Of a stretch of DNA of 64,000 nt, positions 39,301 to 52,279 are shown piece after piece. The DNA is from Pipra filicauda (lineage: Eukaryota > Chordata > Aves > Passeriformes > Pipridae), in assembly GCF_003945595.2 (NCBI RefSeq), contig NW_024104552.1:310001-374000 (forward strand). Direction: 5' to 3'. A program made the translations under genes and the position numbers. The stretch's first letter is position 1, and every line of letters starts with the position of its first letter. The notes below the pieces were generated by a model. That model was not told where the DNA came from and did not search any database. It saw only the letters and a list, made by a program, of their open reading frames with translations.

Positions 39301-40974
39301 AAGCCTGATAGTGACATTTCAAATCTAATCATCATTTAAAATCCTAGTAGGAACCAATTTCATATCTAATCTAAATCGAGCAAAATAAATAGGTTTACAC
39401 TACAGGTGAATTTGCCCTGATCTACTTTCTGCTTTTCAAAAGTCAAAAAAATGTCCCAGTAGTTTTGAAGTGAAACTTGAAGAATGCATGGTGTTTCTGA
39501 TGTGAGATCTCATTAATCAGAGATTGACAGTTGTCGTATCTCTCTGTGAACATAGGTGGTGCTAACTGGGAACTCCACAGCAACATTTCACTGGTCTTGT
39601 TCAGTATTTCTTTAGCACTGTCACAGCTGCACAGAGAAGCTCTCTTTTGCTGTGGCAGGTTGTTTCCGGGAGGTTGGAATTACTGTTGTCTGTTTGCTCT
39701 GTTCCTGTCTTCACAAAAAGTGACTGTGGAGCATTAGGTTAAGTAGAGAACCTACTGGTAGGACACATTTGCAGTGTTTTCTAACCCTTTATTAGCTTAT
39801 TGAAAATTGATAGCCCATTATTGCAAAATGTAGTTCCCAGCAATTTTCATTTGAAGATTTCTGCATAATTTAACAGTTGTTTTTTCCCCCCTTCTTCTGA
39901 TTCCATCATCAGTTTCAAAGTCCTTTCCATGGACATCAGGCGACATTTTAAATCTCAGCACAGGTCATGCCTTTTCACCTATATCTCTAATGCTGTGTGA
40001 CAGCAAACTGTTTCCCATTTGGGCAGCGCTCTTCATGAAATGCCCCAAATGACAGTCAGCGCAACTACTCTTTTCATCTAGGCAGGGGAGATGGTTTCAC
40101 AGTGGTCAATGCACCAGGTGTGCACTGAGCAACAGCCAAGGAACTCAGGAATTGAGAATTCAAGCATTCTGTCTTTCCTCTATATGGTGAATACTCATCA
40201 CCCTGTTGGTTTACAACCTTATCCCTTTGGATTTAGCCCTTCACTTTAGGGCCTGTCTTGGCTAGGACTGTATGGTTACTTCCAAGGGAGCTGGAGTCTT
40301 ATCTGGGGACTCCAAGGCCCGCAGTGATATGAACCACACTGGATTAGGGACTTTGTTGTCAGTTTTTCTATCCATATGGTTCAGTCCTTTATAAGACAAG
40401 GTACAAAGAACTTTCATTGAAGAAACTTCAGAGCATTTTAAGTCCTGGCGTTAAAACAGGAAAAGGACTATTGGATATAACCGTATAGATAACAAAACCA
40501 GAATGATCTAAAGTCCAAACAGGATATGGTTTTTGTATAGGTACTCGAGCATCTTTATGTTTGTTGTGAAGGGTCTCTGAATCATGTCCCAAGTGGTTGG
40601 TTAGGGTTTTTTTAAATTAAACATTATTGTGCATACATAATTACTGCTATTCACATGTAGATATACATGCATTTACATTCCATATTTATACACATTATAT
40701 TACACTTGTAAATGTATTACATATGCCAGATTTTTTTTATTCTTGTTTGCAGTGAACTTTTTAAAGTACTGATAATTATGGATTCAGACACTTCCATTTT
40801 TTGGTGTCATGCATTAAAAAAAAATAAATATGCTCTTTGTGGTTCCGTTTGGATGGGAAAGTTCACTTAAAATTACTTCATTTCACCAACTGTCTGCTGT
40901 CCCAAACATTATTGCAGCACTGGTGTGTTTTTTCTGAAGTTCTTGCAAATGTTTGCGGTCTTAAAGGTGCCACT

Positions 40975-41260
40975 ACAATTGTACCCCATGTAAAAGTTCA
41001 TTAAATGATCAATTAATGATATTCACAAAGATGTACAATTTAAATTGAGTGCATCCTGCTGTTAGAGGCAATTAATTTCTCATGTTTTGATGTGACAATT
41101 TTAACATTCATAATCATAAGGGATTTTGAAGTCTGCAGGGCCTGGGCGCTTTGTGTCAAGCAAATTGTTCTCTGAATGGCATCATTGTGTGATTGAAAGG
41201 GGAAATCATTAGTTTAGCCATGAATTTTTGCTGAGATCTGGATTTCAGTTACACTGAGGC
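40975..41260. promoter_or_regulatory. Candidate conserved noncoding element
   Basis: AT-rich, non-repetitive sequence with many homeobox-core-like words (ATTAATTT, ATTAATGAT, TTAAATTG, CATAATCATAA), then GGCGCTTTGTGTCAAGC and more balanced composition. No stop-free coding frame of note. The look is that of vertebrate conserved elements, but conservation cannot be judged from one sequence. Confidence 0.22.
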
Positions 41261-42416
41261 AAGCAAGCAGATTTAAAATTAATGGATTTTTGATAGCTTT
41301 TTGGACCGTGGGTATGGGGTCTAGAGGGACTAAACTTAGACCTGTCAGGAGACTTACCAGTTCAAAGTTCCTCTCTCCAGTGCTTTAAAAATGTGGATGC
41401 TGCCCAGGTAATGTGTGTAATATATGGAAAAATTTAAGAGTTCCTGAAAACCATGTGGAGTGACAGAGATCCTCATGTTAGGGGCATAATTCTCTCCAGG
41501 GCCTGTAGGTGGAGTGTGTGCTATAAACTGACTTCATCTGAAACCAGGATTTCTCAGATGGCTTCTGCTACCCTTGTCCTAGGCATGGAAGTAGATCCAA
41601 CCTGTTGCCTGATTGAAGACCTCACAACAGGCAACTCTATTTAATCTTAAGCTGTCAGCAAAGTAGCTCCATAGCAAAGAGGCAAGGGCTTGGCTTTATG
41701 TATTTTGTTCTCTTTCCTCCTCCCTCCTACCTGCAAGCACATACCAGGGCATTTGCCTGGGACATGGGTTCTGGCTTCCCTGGAGTCAAAGACCCATTAC
41801 ACTGGCTCCCTAGGTGAGTTTGCAAGCCAGTGAGTAGATGAGCTCAGGAAGGGCTGTGAGCGTGGTCTGGGAAATCAAGGTTTGCCAGGTCCAGAAGGGG
41901 AGCTGTCACCAGGGTAGCTGCCTCTCTGCACTCAGCTGCTGCAGGCAGGCTACTGCACACCCCATCCCTACCTCTAGGACTATTCAAGCCATGGCTGAAA
42001 ATAGAAATGTCCGTCATGAATCTGAAGAACAAACAGATTGTATTTTGTCACTTACTTACAGGGTCAAGGCTTAAGCGCTTTATGTGAACTTGTTTGTACT
42101 CCCATTTGATAATAATTTTTTTTTCTCTTAGCATCTTCTGCCCTAATATTAAAAAAAAATATTGTCAAATAATATATAAATGTCAATATTATCCTAATGC
42201 CTTCTACAGTTATGTAGAAACTGCTCTTTGTAGTGTCAGCCTTCCTTAGCATGTGAAATGTTTTATGAATACCTCGAATGAAATGGGCTGAGTGTCTGGC
42301 AGGATATAGACACCTTCATTGCTCTGAATTTAAATGATATGTCAGGTGAAAGAAAAAACTTAAAGCTTCATGCATATTTTAAAAGAGAAATTTGGGTCAT
42401 CCTGCAAAATATTTAA

Positions 42417-42456
42417 TTTTTTTTTTTTGAGAGAAAGAGAGAAGGAAAGAGAATAG
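42417..42456. repeat. Poly-T followed by GA-rich tract
   Basis: Twelve T residues lead directly into GAGAGAAAGAGAGAAGGAAA. Simple low-complexity DNA. Confidence 0.85.
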
Positions 42457-45400
42457 AACAATGTGCTTTGAAAGAATGGGCTTATAAATAGCCTGCTGCA
42501 ATTAAATGAGGATTTTTTTCAGAACTGCTAAAAAATAGTGGTCCCTTAACATCCTTACAAAAAAGATTGTGGGATGGGGGGTGGGATGGATGGTGGTTGG
42601 TGCCAAACACCTGTAGAAGCTACTGCGCTTCCTCATGGCGAACTGAGATGTGACCATTCTCTTATATATTATAACCCACATTTTAGTAAAATGTGTTACC
42701 TTCTACTGTTGCCCATCTCCAGCCAAGGAAATTTTCAGAAGGAACAGGGCAGTTTTCCTGAAGCGCTGATTTGCTGTCATCGTGAAAAAGCTTCAGTAGT
42801 GTATTCCCTCTCTCCACCAGACACCAGCAGGAGCCTGGGAGCTGCACAGGGCACACCAGCCTGAACAGCTGTACCCCTCTCTGCTGTCAGGACAAACAAG
42901 CTTGCAGCTGTTGTTATGGAGACAAATTAGGACCAAAGGCTGGTTTTAAAGCTATTTTCCTTGCCTTTGCAAGAGAAACAGAACAGCTGATGGAGGAACT
43001 GAATTCCTTCCCACATTAATAATGTAGCTGATGTGCCCATTGCTAGGGTAAATGATGTTGGTGATTAAATAGTGATTGGTGATTAATCAATAATAAAGAA
43101 AAATGTTCACCCAAGACAAATGGTGATCCAAGCCCTTTTTCTCTTACTATAGAGTCCAGGCATCCGAACAGTTTTGCAGAGTACTCAGAGAAATTTGGAG
43201 GGCAGAAATGAAGCTTGAAGGTTGCTGAAAGAATCCTTTCTATTACTATTATACCCAAAGATGCCTCTACAGCCATGTCTGTGCTGCTGACTAACAAGAG
43301 ACCATAAATCTACCTCTGCTCCCAAGGGTTGTTGCTGTTAGTGTACCCACATTGCTCAGGGGTTGCCTCTGCTGATGGTATGAAGCGAGTTTGGAAATAA
43401 ATCCAGCAGCTAACCTGAGAGGCTGAGCCTTGTCCCTCTTTGAGCTCACTGCTACCAGCCGTTGGATAACTGCTGAGAGTCACAACAGGCAACTGGAGAC
43501 AGGGAACACAGGGCATGAAAAAAGAATTTTCTTCAAGGAAGCAAAGGCACGTGAAGAGTCTCTCCACGGGTTAAGGAAAGCAGTCCCAGTCTGTGATGGT
43601 CTTGGAGCTGGTGGAGAGGGGTTGGGGGCTACTCACACCTCCCTGGGCCTCCAAACAGCTTTCTAACCCAGGAAATAGTGCAGGGGGATCACACTGGACT
43701 GGTTTATCATGTTGTATCGGGTTAGTTTTGCAACCAGCCTGAGTATTTCCAGTTCCCTGTGTGGGGTCCTTTCTCAGATGAAGATGGGAACATGGTGAGA
43801 GGGCAAGAGCTTGGGCAGAAAAGATCTGCACTGAGAGCAAAGAGGAAAGAGCAGGAAAAAGAAAACTGCGGGACAAGGGAGCTCTTTTTTACGTCCCTGC
43901 TGCTTTCAAACATGTTCTGGTGGGAAAGCCCCTTTTGGGAAGACTTCTTGCTGTTCACTTTGGTGCTCTTTGTAGAGATTGTTTATAAGAGGGACCACAA
44001 TTAGTGGGAAAAGGTCATTTTAGAAAGGGACTTTCACATTTGGGCAAGTTTGAAAGAGCCAGGGTGATGGCTGATGATCACAGTGACAGCTACTGCATCC
44101 CAACTGCAAGAGCTGTGGTGTCTCCCCTGGGCGAACGTGCCCCAAATCCACTCTGCTCCTGCTCTGAAGTCAATGCTTCCTTACACTTCACTGAGCAGTG
44201 CAATAGGGTCCTGCTCCAAAGGCTTGCAGCTGCCTTCAACCAGCCCAAGATTCAAAGATTTTTTCTGCCCAGTCAGAGGAGGTCTATGTGTTTGAAAAGA
44301 CATTGCTTGTGGGAATCCCCACACATTCAGCCTGAGTCTGGGGTTTTTCAAGCACCAGACTCATAACATCCTGGTTTTTGAATTTCAAGGCTTTTCTTGA
44401 AGTTGGGTGTTTGGGGATTTTCTTCCCTTTGCTTAATCTTCATGTCCCACTCTGTGCTCATTTACGGGTAACAACTTCCTGAATGACAGAGGAAATCTCA
44501 GGAAGATCCCTCATGTTTGAGAGCCCTCCCTGAGCCATAGTGAGGCACCCAGGCACAAGCAATCCTGACATGCACTGAATAGTTTATGTCTTAGTGGCCC
44601 TTTTGATGGAATGTCTCTGGCCTTTTCCATTTCTCTCTTTGGCAAAAGAATAGGATCTGCTTGTTAGAAATGTACTGCTTGAATTTTGAATGAGGAAGCT
44701 GTACTGCAGAGGATTTTCTTAGCTTGAGTGGACAGTCTTTATTCTTCAGGTCAATTCATTTTATTTCCTCTTGAATCCAATAGAATATTTTACTAGTTGT
44801 ACTGTTGGATCATTTTCTCCAATCTAATTTTTGTTTGTTTTGCTTCAAAGAAACTAATTGCAATACTGATTGAAAGGCCAGTATCACAAGTTCATAATGA
44901 CCTTGTTAGTTACAGATGCTTACATACTAACAAATTAACATGAGTCTTTAAGACTTCATAGTAATTTCCCCAGTTTTTCTTTTGTAATAAATTGATAGTT
45001 CACTTGCAGAGGAAGTTTTCTGCTTCCTCATCAGTATTCACACCATTTTAACAAGCAATGGTAGAAGTGTGGTCTACGGTGAGGACATACTCCTTGCTGG
45101 GCAGCACAGTGATGAGTGCCATCCCTAAATGTTAAAACAAAAAGAATCCCAAAATAAAAATCTCCATTCTGAAGATGCAGTCCACCGCTAGATTAGCCAA
45201 CAAGCCTTTTTGTAGTTGTTCTCCTCAGGGTTGCCTCTCTGTAAAGGGGAATCCATTACTTGAGTTGAGCCTATGTTCCTTTCAGCCATAGACACTTGGA
45301 TGTTTCTAAAATGGACTGTGACAGTGTCACCTTTTCCCTCTGCATAAGGTAGTTTAAAAGGGTTGTGCCATTGAATCTGCCTCAGGAGAAGGCCAGACAC

Positions 45401-46039
45401 ATTATTCATTATCTAGCAAAATGTCAAGTGGCAGGAAGAACGATTGATGGGAGAAGAGGAAGGTGCACAAGAGCAGAATGCACAGGGATATAATCAGGAT
45501 TGGTTTCAACCCTTGCATTCAGTGCGTCTGTGCCAGGTATGGGCAATAAGAGCTCACCCAGCTCGCTTACACTCCTTGGCTCAAGCCAAATTTAGTCAAG
45601 TATCCCTTTACCTCTCCCCGTAGCTCCTGCGGTGGGTGCAGCAGAGGCAATGGATATACTGATGTGCACATCGAGTGCCTGGCAGGCACCAGGTTGGGTC
45701 GTAGGACAGGAGATGTGAGATATGTGAGATATGAGCCCTCAGGCTTTGCTGTACTCCCTTGTATTGCGAGGGTAAGGAGTGAGGGTTGTTAATACTTAGG
45801 AAAAGCATTACTAAGTAGTAATGAAAATCTTTGAGATGTGGCTGAGGAATATTTTTGCTGCGGCTGTTGGACTAAGATGAGTGGTGCCACCTGTCCACAC
45901 CTGGGGCCAAACCCCTGCATCCATGTTGCTCCTGTACATTGAGGGATCACTGCCATGTGGGAGTATCTGTTGCTGATCAGGTGCATCAGCAGTCATTTAC
46001 ATGGGGAGTGTAGGAGGTGTAGCTTACTCTGGAGCAAAG

Positions 46040-46130
46040 GATGGTCCTGTGCAGGGCCAGGAGTTGGACTCAATGTTCCTTCTGGGACCCTTCCAACTCA
46101 GCATATTCTGCGAGTTTGTGATCTGCCACA
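46040..46130 (+). repeat. CR1 3'-end fragment, plus strand
   Basis: The sequence carries the CR1 3'UTR landmark: GGAGTTGGACTCAATGTTCC, then GGGACCCTTCCAACTCAGCA, then a decayed octamer tail (ATTCTGCGAGTTTGTGAT). This matches the usual 'gttggactcgatgatcc..ggtcccttccaactcag..attctatgattc' layout. It is a heavily 5'-truncated, older copy. Its upstream border is unclear and could extend a little before 46040. Confidence 0.75.
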
Positions 46131-49100
46131 GCTAAAGACTGGACCCTAAAGTGGAGCGAGATACCCAGGTAGAGGGACCTCCTGCTAAACCTTATGTGCC
46201 CATGGAGTGGGGCTAAGATCACAAACTGCTGGTGCTCAGGTGTAAAGTAAGGGGATGAAACCAACCGCTTTTTGATTTTTTATCTGAAGGAATTAAAGAG
46301 AACTGCAAATACAACACTTGTGATCGTCACGATCCAGGATCTATCCACTTAAACTAATCCTGTACATTTTGTTCTGTCCTCATAAGTGCTGCAAATCTCT
46401 GTCTGCTTGGCCAGGACTCTTCCTTGTGAAACTACTTTATTTCTGTAATCCTGATGTTCCTTCTCCTGGTTGTGAATGAGAGAGCATAATCTGTCAAAGG
46501 ATCAAACAGCTGTGTCTGAGCTTTTGAAGTTATTCATAATGTCTTCTAGTTAATTTTCCATTTAACAATGCACATGCACATCCTGAAACACTGTCAGACT
46601 GCTGAACATATGAGGGGGACTTTTCAATTAGGAGAATTAAATCACAATGCCATGGCTGCAGTGGTGCTCACCGCCCGTGTCCGTGCCTTAGCAACAAGTG
46701 GCACTGGGAGGTGCTGGGGGAAGCTGATGCTACCAGGATTGCAGGATGGGAAGGAAAAGCACCATGGTCCCACTGGGAAGGGGTGCTGGGAGCTGCTGCT
46801 CTGTAAATTCAGCAGTGGATAGAGAGAAAGGGAGAGCAGCAAAGGCAATGTCAGCTGCTTGCAGTGGGCGGGAGGCAAACCTCCACAACAGCCCTGAGAG
46901 ATGTTGAGTGATGCTCTCCTGTGACACTCCCTTCCCAAGGGACCACTTCCCAAAAAAGCCAAATGCCTGAGAGAAGCACTGGTTTTTTCCACTCCCTTGG
47001 CCATTCCTCTGCAGGCACATGAGGCAGCAACACTCCACCAAGATGCACAAGCATGGAGTGACTATCTCCAAACCATGGCTTAGTAGACCCTAATGTAGGA
47101 GATCCAGCAAACCCAGAGATTTTAATGATTAACAGGCTGATCTGGTACTTGAGGAAACAAAACTTGCATTCTGTGCTAGCTCTACAGAAGGAGAGAAAAA
47201 AATATCAAGTCTTCTGCAGTAGAACCTGTGGATCGAGGGAAATCATGCTGTATGTAAATGGAATTTTAACTTCTTGGCTGAATTTGGCCCTTTGGGTACT
47301 AGTTAGGAACATTTTTAAAGTTCATGGTCTTCATCACCCTCCCCTGTTGTATGGGGAATGGATTTAGTTCAATCAATCTCAGTTCTGGGAATGGGACAGT
47401 TTTCCTGGATTATTGACTGCCACGGGGTGGGAGGGCATTCAAGACAGGAGATATAACATCCCAGTTTTGTGATCAGATTGAAATCTGCTGATTTTTTTAG
47501 CATCTAATTTCACATACACAAGTTACTGTGTGAATGCTGATTAGTGGACATGCTGTTTAGTTCTTGTGGAAATTTTCATCCAAGGGTGTCAAGATGCTTT
47601 CCAAGGGAGCCTGTGTAATCTCCACTTGACAGACACAGTGAGGCACTGAGATGGAGCTACTTGCCCAAAGCTGTTCAGCTCACCCCAAAGAGAACAGTTA
47701 GCATCACAGCTGGACATTTTGTGCCTATTTTCCAGAACATGGTGCCTCTGAAATACATTTCAGGCATGTCACAGATGCAAGGCTGACCTCCTCTTGCTTA
47801 GTTTATGTCAAGACGAAACAAATTCTTCACTCTGTACACTGAAACAATTCAAGGCATTCAAAAGTCAGATTTAAAATATAGAAGTGCAGAGCTAATAAAT
47901 TTCTTTTTATTTGAAGGTCAGTTTATGTAATAGATTTTCTTCCTTTAATTAAACAGAAACCATGTTTTGCTCTGTATTAATGTGCATATAAATAATAGTA
48001 CTATGGTGCTGTGATATTTTTAGAAATTCTTTCAGGACATCTGTGTGAAACCTTAAACCTAAGACACAGAAAATGTCAGTACTGCTGCCTCAGTCTCAAA
48101 TGACTAATATGGGGATAAAAGAAGCTTTCATGGAGAACCAGTCTGACTTGGAACATAAATGGTTTGTTTTCAAATGTTCAATGCAGGGCTAAGCTTTGAC
48201 TTCTTGCCACGGTCCTCTGGTGGAACACATCTATCGCGGATGAAGGCCTATTCCTGTCCTTTTTCTCCTGCTGTGGAGACCGTATGGACCTTGCCAGCTC
48301 CTCTGTGCTCCCCTGGCTCCATGTTTCAGCATCCATCCAGACTTCCTGTTCCTTACCACATAGCTTGAGGGACTTCTCTCAGCCTGCAGTAGATGGCCAT
48401 GGAGAAATGTTAGCTAAAGCACTAACAAAATGCAAATAATGCCAGTACTGTAGGGAATCCAGCTGCAAAGTGGGCTCTGTGTGTGTATGTGTGACTTCTA
48501 AACATCAAGTGATGTAACAAGGCCACGAAAATCAAATGTGCTCTCCAGTTTGAAATCTGGGAGGATAGATTTCAGGAAAATACAGGCTTTGTTATCCGTT
48601 GTGTCTGATTTGTTGTGGATTTGACCTCCTTGAAATGTTAATAACCAGCAAGTGCATCATAACTGTGAGGATTACAGGTTATGTAAAGGACCCTTCCTCA
48701 CAGAGTGGAAGAAAGCCCTGATGACGAGCTCTGTAACACAGCTCTTTATCACAGGTCCACAAGAGCTCAGTGGTGAGATGGTGTGGCAGGGAAGACTTGA
48801 TTCTCTGCTTCCTTAATCACTCCACCCCAGGCTGGGGGAGAGAAGCAACAATTCACCTTATTCCTGTATATTCAACCAGCAGGCTGGGCTGAGTGCTGTG
48901 AGCACCCCACAGTGCCAGCCCTCAGCGTGAGTGCAGCTGAATTGCTCCTTAGCAATGGAAGATGACACTGGAGTTTGTTTTTCTCATTAAGTTGCCTCAT
49001 ATACACTAAACTCAACTTCCATGCCTTAAAAGAAGGAAGAAAAGTTCCTTGGAGAAACACAGTTGTTGCAAATCATTTCAGGAATGCCCCACAACATGAT

Positions 49101-49539
49101 GTGCCTCCTTCAAGGGTACAGAGGCAAAACGCTCCAGCATGGGACACAGGAGAGAACAGCCAAAATGAGGAGAGAAAAGAGCATGCCATAAGTGCTGAAG
49201 TGACATATATAGCCTCCACAGTTCTTTGAATTTAGTGGATTTTTTTGCTTGACACATGCTTAAATTCAGAATAACAGTGAACTTTCAGAGTGTTTTACTT
49301 CACTTTTGGGCATAAAGTTGTTTGAAAGATGATAAAAATCACGTTGGCATTATGATCTGGTAAAAGCATTGAAGATTTAACTCAACTGAGTGAGCAAAAT
49401 TATTGGAGCAGTGTCTGCCACCCTCAGGAGCTGGGGAAATAAATACAGCTGTAGGCAGCAGAGATCAGAACATCTCCCAGGTTTGGGAATATGGAGCAGT
49501 GAAGATTTACGCACCATGGAGGAGACTCAGGTGAGGTTT
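46131..49539. other. Intergenic, no gene seen
   Basis: Apart from a MIR relic (47590-47715), I recognise nothing. A GC-richer patch at 46650-47050 has overlapping open frames on both strands (up to 120 codons) with no recognisable domain, so I leave them out as genes. Confidence 0.55.
47590..47715 (-). repeat. MIR-like relic, minus strand
   Basis: On the plus strand the order 'CTCCACTTGACAGACACAGT', 'GAGGCACTGAGATGGAG', 'CTACTTGCCCAAAG' followed by 'GTTCAGCT' is the reverse complement of the MIR landmarks (ACAGATGAGGAAACTGAGGCAC and AGTnACTTGCCCAAGG). Moderately diverged; borders approximate. Confidence 0.6.
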
Positions 49540-50010
49540 AAACAAATTGGGGAGGCACAAATCTTTCAGTACAATGGGATGTACCCATCAGTGTTGAGGG
49601 AGCTGCCTGATGTCATTGCAAGGCCACTCCCAATAATCTCTGTACAGTCTTGGCACTGAGGATCCCGAAGACTGGAAGAAAGCAAATATTATTGGCGTCT
49701 TCAAGGAGGGTGAGAAAGATGGTTGCAGAGAACTATAAGTTTGTCAGTCTCACTTTGATCCCTGGAAAGGGAATGCAGTAAGTTATGCTGGAAACTGTTT
49801 CTGAACACACTAAAGACAAGAAAGTGATTGGGAGTAGCCAGCATGGATTTATGCAGGGGAAACCATGTATGATCTACCCGACAGACTTCTACAACAAAAT
49901 TATTTGCTCAATGGAGAAGGCGACAGCAATGGATGATATCACCTTGAATTTAGGAAGGCTTTCAGCACTGTCTCCTGTAACATCCTTATGGACAAATTGA
50001 TGAATTATGG
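49540..50010 (+). pseudogene. Old CR1 reverse-transcriptase relic, plus strand
   Basis: Conceptual translation over several frames gives pieces that align with the younger CR1 copy at 30-31.5 kb in this window. RPLPIISVQSW corresponds to KPLSIIYQQSW there, and KVIGSSQHGFMQGKPC with FYNKI corresponds to GIRPSQHSFRKGRSC with FYDQV. Upstream, NGMYPSVLRELPDVIA fits the segment just before the RT domain. There are internal stops (for example TGA at about 49658) and frame changes, and the 3' end breaks off after a decayed version of the '[14 protein letters not shown]' region. It is an old, non-functional fragment of a different CR1 subfamily. Homology may extend upstream to about 49390. Confidence 0.8.
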
Positions 50011-50789
50011 ATTCTATTGCAATTGTCAGTTAATTTGCCTGTAAGCCTGTAACAGTACAGTTATTTTCTTAATTACAAAAGAGACTGTATTTCTTCCCTG
50101 AACCTGATGTTCTTACTTCACACGATTAAGGTATTTGCCTTATGCTTTTGCTTTGTAAAGTCACCACTTGCAATGTGTGTTACAGTCTGATTTTGTTTAT
50201 GCAGGCTGGGATCAGTGATGAGCCTTGAGAAGGTCAAGACACAGTTTAGCCAATTACTTAGGGTTAATTTTTAAAAAAAAATTATCAATTTTGTATTTAT
50301 TCTTACATTCTCAGTATGTTTTGGAGCTAGACTGCAAATATTTAGTTTTAAGCTGCCTGGTATTCCTGTCTCAGCCATTTGGGGTCATTTTTGTGCTGAC
50401 CTTCATAGCCACTGCAGCAGAACTTCAGGGAAGATTTGGGACTTTTTAAAAATGCTTTTCAAATTGGTGCAAATCTAGGCGTTTTCAGCTCCCCTCACCT
50501 CCAAGACACAAATGGATGCCAGACCAAGTGGTCTAAGATACCAGGGTCTGAGCAATCATCACTTTTGCTTAAATGACTTGCAGCACACCCCATAATGGGC
50601 CATACCCAGCAACAGGAAGGTTGGTAAACTGCCCTGCATGACCAGCTTTGCCTGTGCACACAATTTGGGCTGGCTTGGTACATACAGCCACCGGAGCAGT
50701 GGCTAACCCAGGCTCTGAAGCTGCCACTGGCCATGAGCAGGATATACTCACTTGCTCTCTCTCCATGGTGATAATTAATTTTTATGAAT

Positions 50790-51240
50790 GAGGGTGAGGG
50801 AAAGGATGTTAGAAACAGATTGATTATAATAGGCTTTTAATTAAAATGTTCAAACCACAATTTAAACTAAAAATATCCTATTACTTATCTTCACTATTTC
50901 ACGGGCACTAAGGCAGCGGGTGATAATGTAACTAATGATCTGATTGTCACCAGCTTGTATAAAATGAAGTGTGTCTGGGGGCTGATCGGATTACGCCATC
51001 AATCAAACCCCTTTGCAGCGCTCCCTCCTTCAGCAGAGCTCCCTGCAGGGCAGTGTATGCCTTTTCCAGCTCCCTCCCAGCTGTAACCTTTATTGTCTCT
51101 CCCCAAAGTGATGAGCTGCCATAAGGGGGGCAAAAGTTGGGCTGCAAGCAGCTGAAGTTTGATGATCTTCTGTGCGTGGTTATAATACTTCACAGATGAT
51201 TTTGCTGGGAGGTGGCCATTTTATGGCTTTAACCTGACAG
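50790..51240. promoter_or_regulatory. Candidate conserved noncoding element
   Basis: An AT-rich half (TTGATTATAATAGGC, TTTAATTAAAATG, CTAATGATCTGATTG) runs into a more GC-balanced half (CTGATCGGATTACGCCATCA, TTTGCAGCGCTCC, CCTTTATTGTCTCTCCCC). It ends near the motif pair GCCATTTTATGGC at 51215-51227, which offers YY1-like words on both strands. No repeat match or coding signature is seen. Regulatory role is a guess from texture only. Confidence 0.25.
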
Positions 51241-52279
51241 TGGTTAAATGGCTAGTGATCAAAGAAGAGCCTAGAAACTGGGTCCTGCCACCCTGGCTCT
51301 GACATAAAGAGGACAACAACATGTTGTCTGGATTAACAGGAGGGTGAGGGCCATCAACATGCCATGGCATACCTGAGCTTCCAAAGGAGAAAGCTCAGTT
51401 TGAAAATCCGGAGGCAGCTTTCAAGTGTCTCAGCTGAATGCAGACTTGGGTGGTTGTGCTCAAGACATTGATGGCCACCACAGCACCTGAATGGGGCTTT
51501 CCAGGACAAGAGTGAGCTGTGTCAGACTCAAAAGCCTGTCTCACAGCTAGGATTTGTTTGCAGCAGAACAGAGGGTCTTCACCAGCCCATCCTGTCCTGC
51601 TGCATGATTGCCCAACAGCTCTGGACTTGCCCCAGGGACCAGCATTTCTTTCAAGCCACCTTAAAACACTGGGTTCAAAGGCATCAACATAAGATCAGCT
51701 TCTTGAACAGCTCAAGTGTCTGTGCATTGGGAGAAGACAGATCACGTCAAAGTTTGTGTCATCAATCACTCTGATCAAAGCTCCCTCCCTCCCTGTTGCT
51801 GGATTGCCCCCAATTAACTGACAATAAATTAGGCATCATCTCGTTTAACCATTATGAGTTCAAAAATAGCATAAGGTTAGAAAATACATTGGCACATTAA
51901 GTCCTGTTGTCCACACTGCCTGTAGAAAGGTATGCTGGTTGGCTCCTGTGAACAGCCACGTCTAAGCAGACAGCTGGGTGTTTCCTCCCTGTCCCCCCCA
52001 GCCCATGTATGTATGGTTAGAAATACAGAAACAAATTTTAAAAAAAGTCTTAAAGCAATTTCAGAGTCCTGCAAAAATAATTTGATAAATTAATGACAGT
52101 GGCTATAATTACAGAGCATGTAATGAGTTCTTGCTCCAATTACTGCCAAACTGATTTCTCTGATAAGCCTGCTCTACAACATAGGCATCATCAATACCAG
52201 CCACCAAAAAAAGAATGGCAATTAATATGTCAAAGAAAACCAGGAAAATCCAGCTTCTGACTCAGCCCACATTGAAACA

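Larger units (their letters stand above)
31519..46039. other. Intergenic, no gene seen
   Basis: About 14.5 kb with no supported gene. Visible items are a short direct-repeat cluster (33292-33337), AT-rich stretches around 40600-40750, a candidate conserved block (40975-41260), a poly-T plus GA tract (42417-42456) and a G-rich patch (42569-42600). Open frames on both strands between 43400 and 44370 lack any recognisable domain and look like chance frames in slightly GC-richer sequence. Confidence 0.6.

Noticed and set aside
43430..44366. Cluster of overlapping open frames on both strands (up to 120 codons)
   Set aside because: Frames overlap on both strands with no recognisable domain or splice pattern; chance in slightly GC-richer sequence is the simplest explanation.
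46642..47071. Two overlapping minus-strand open frames of 113-120 codons
   Set aside because: No domain recognised and each overlaps the other in a different frame; the region is only locally GC-richer.
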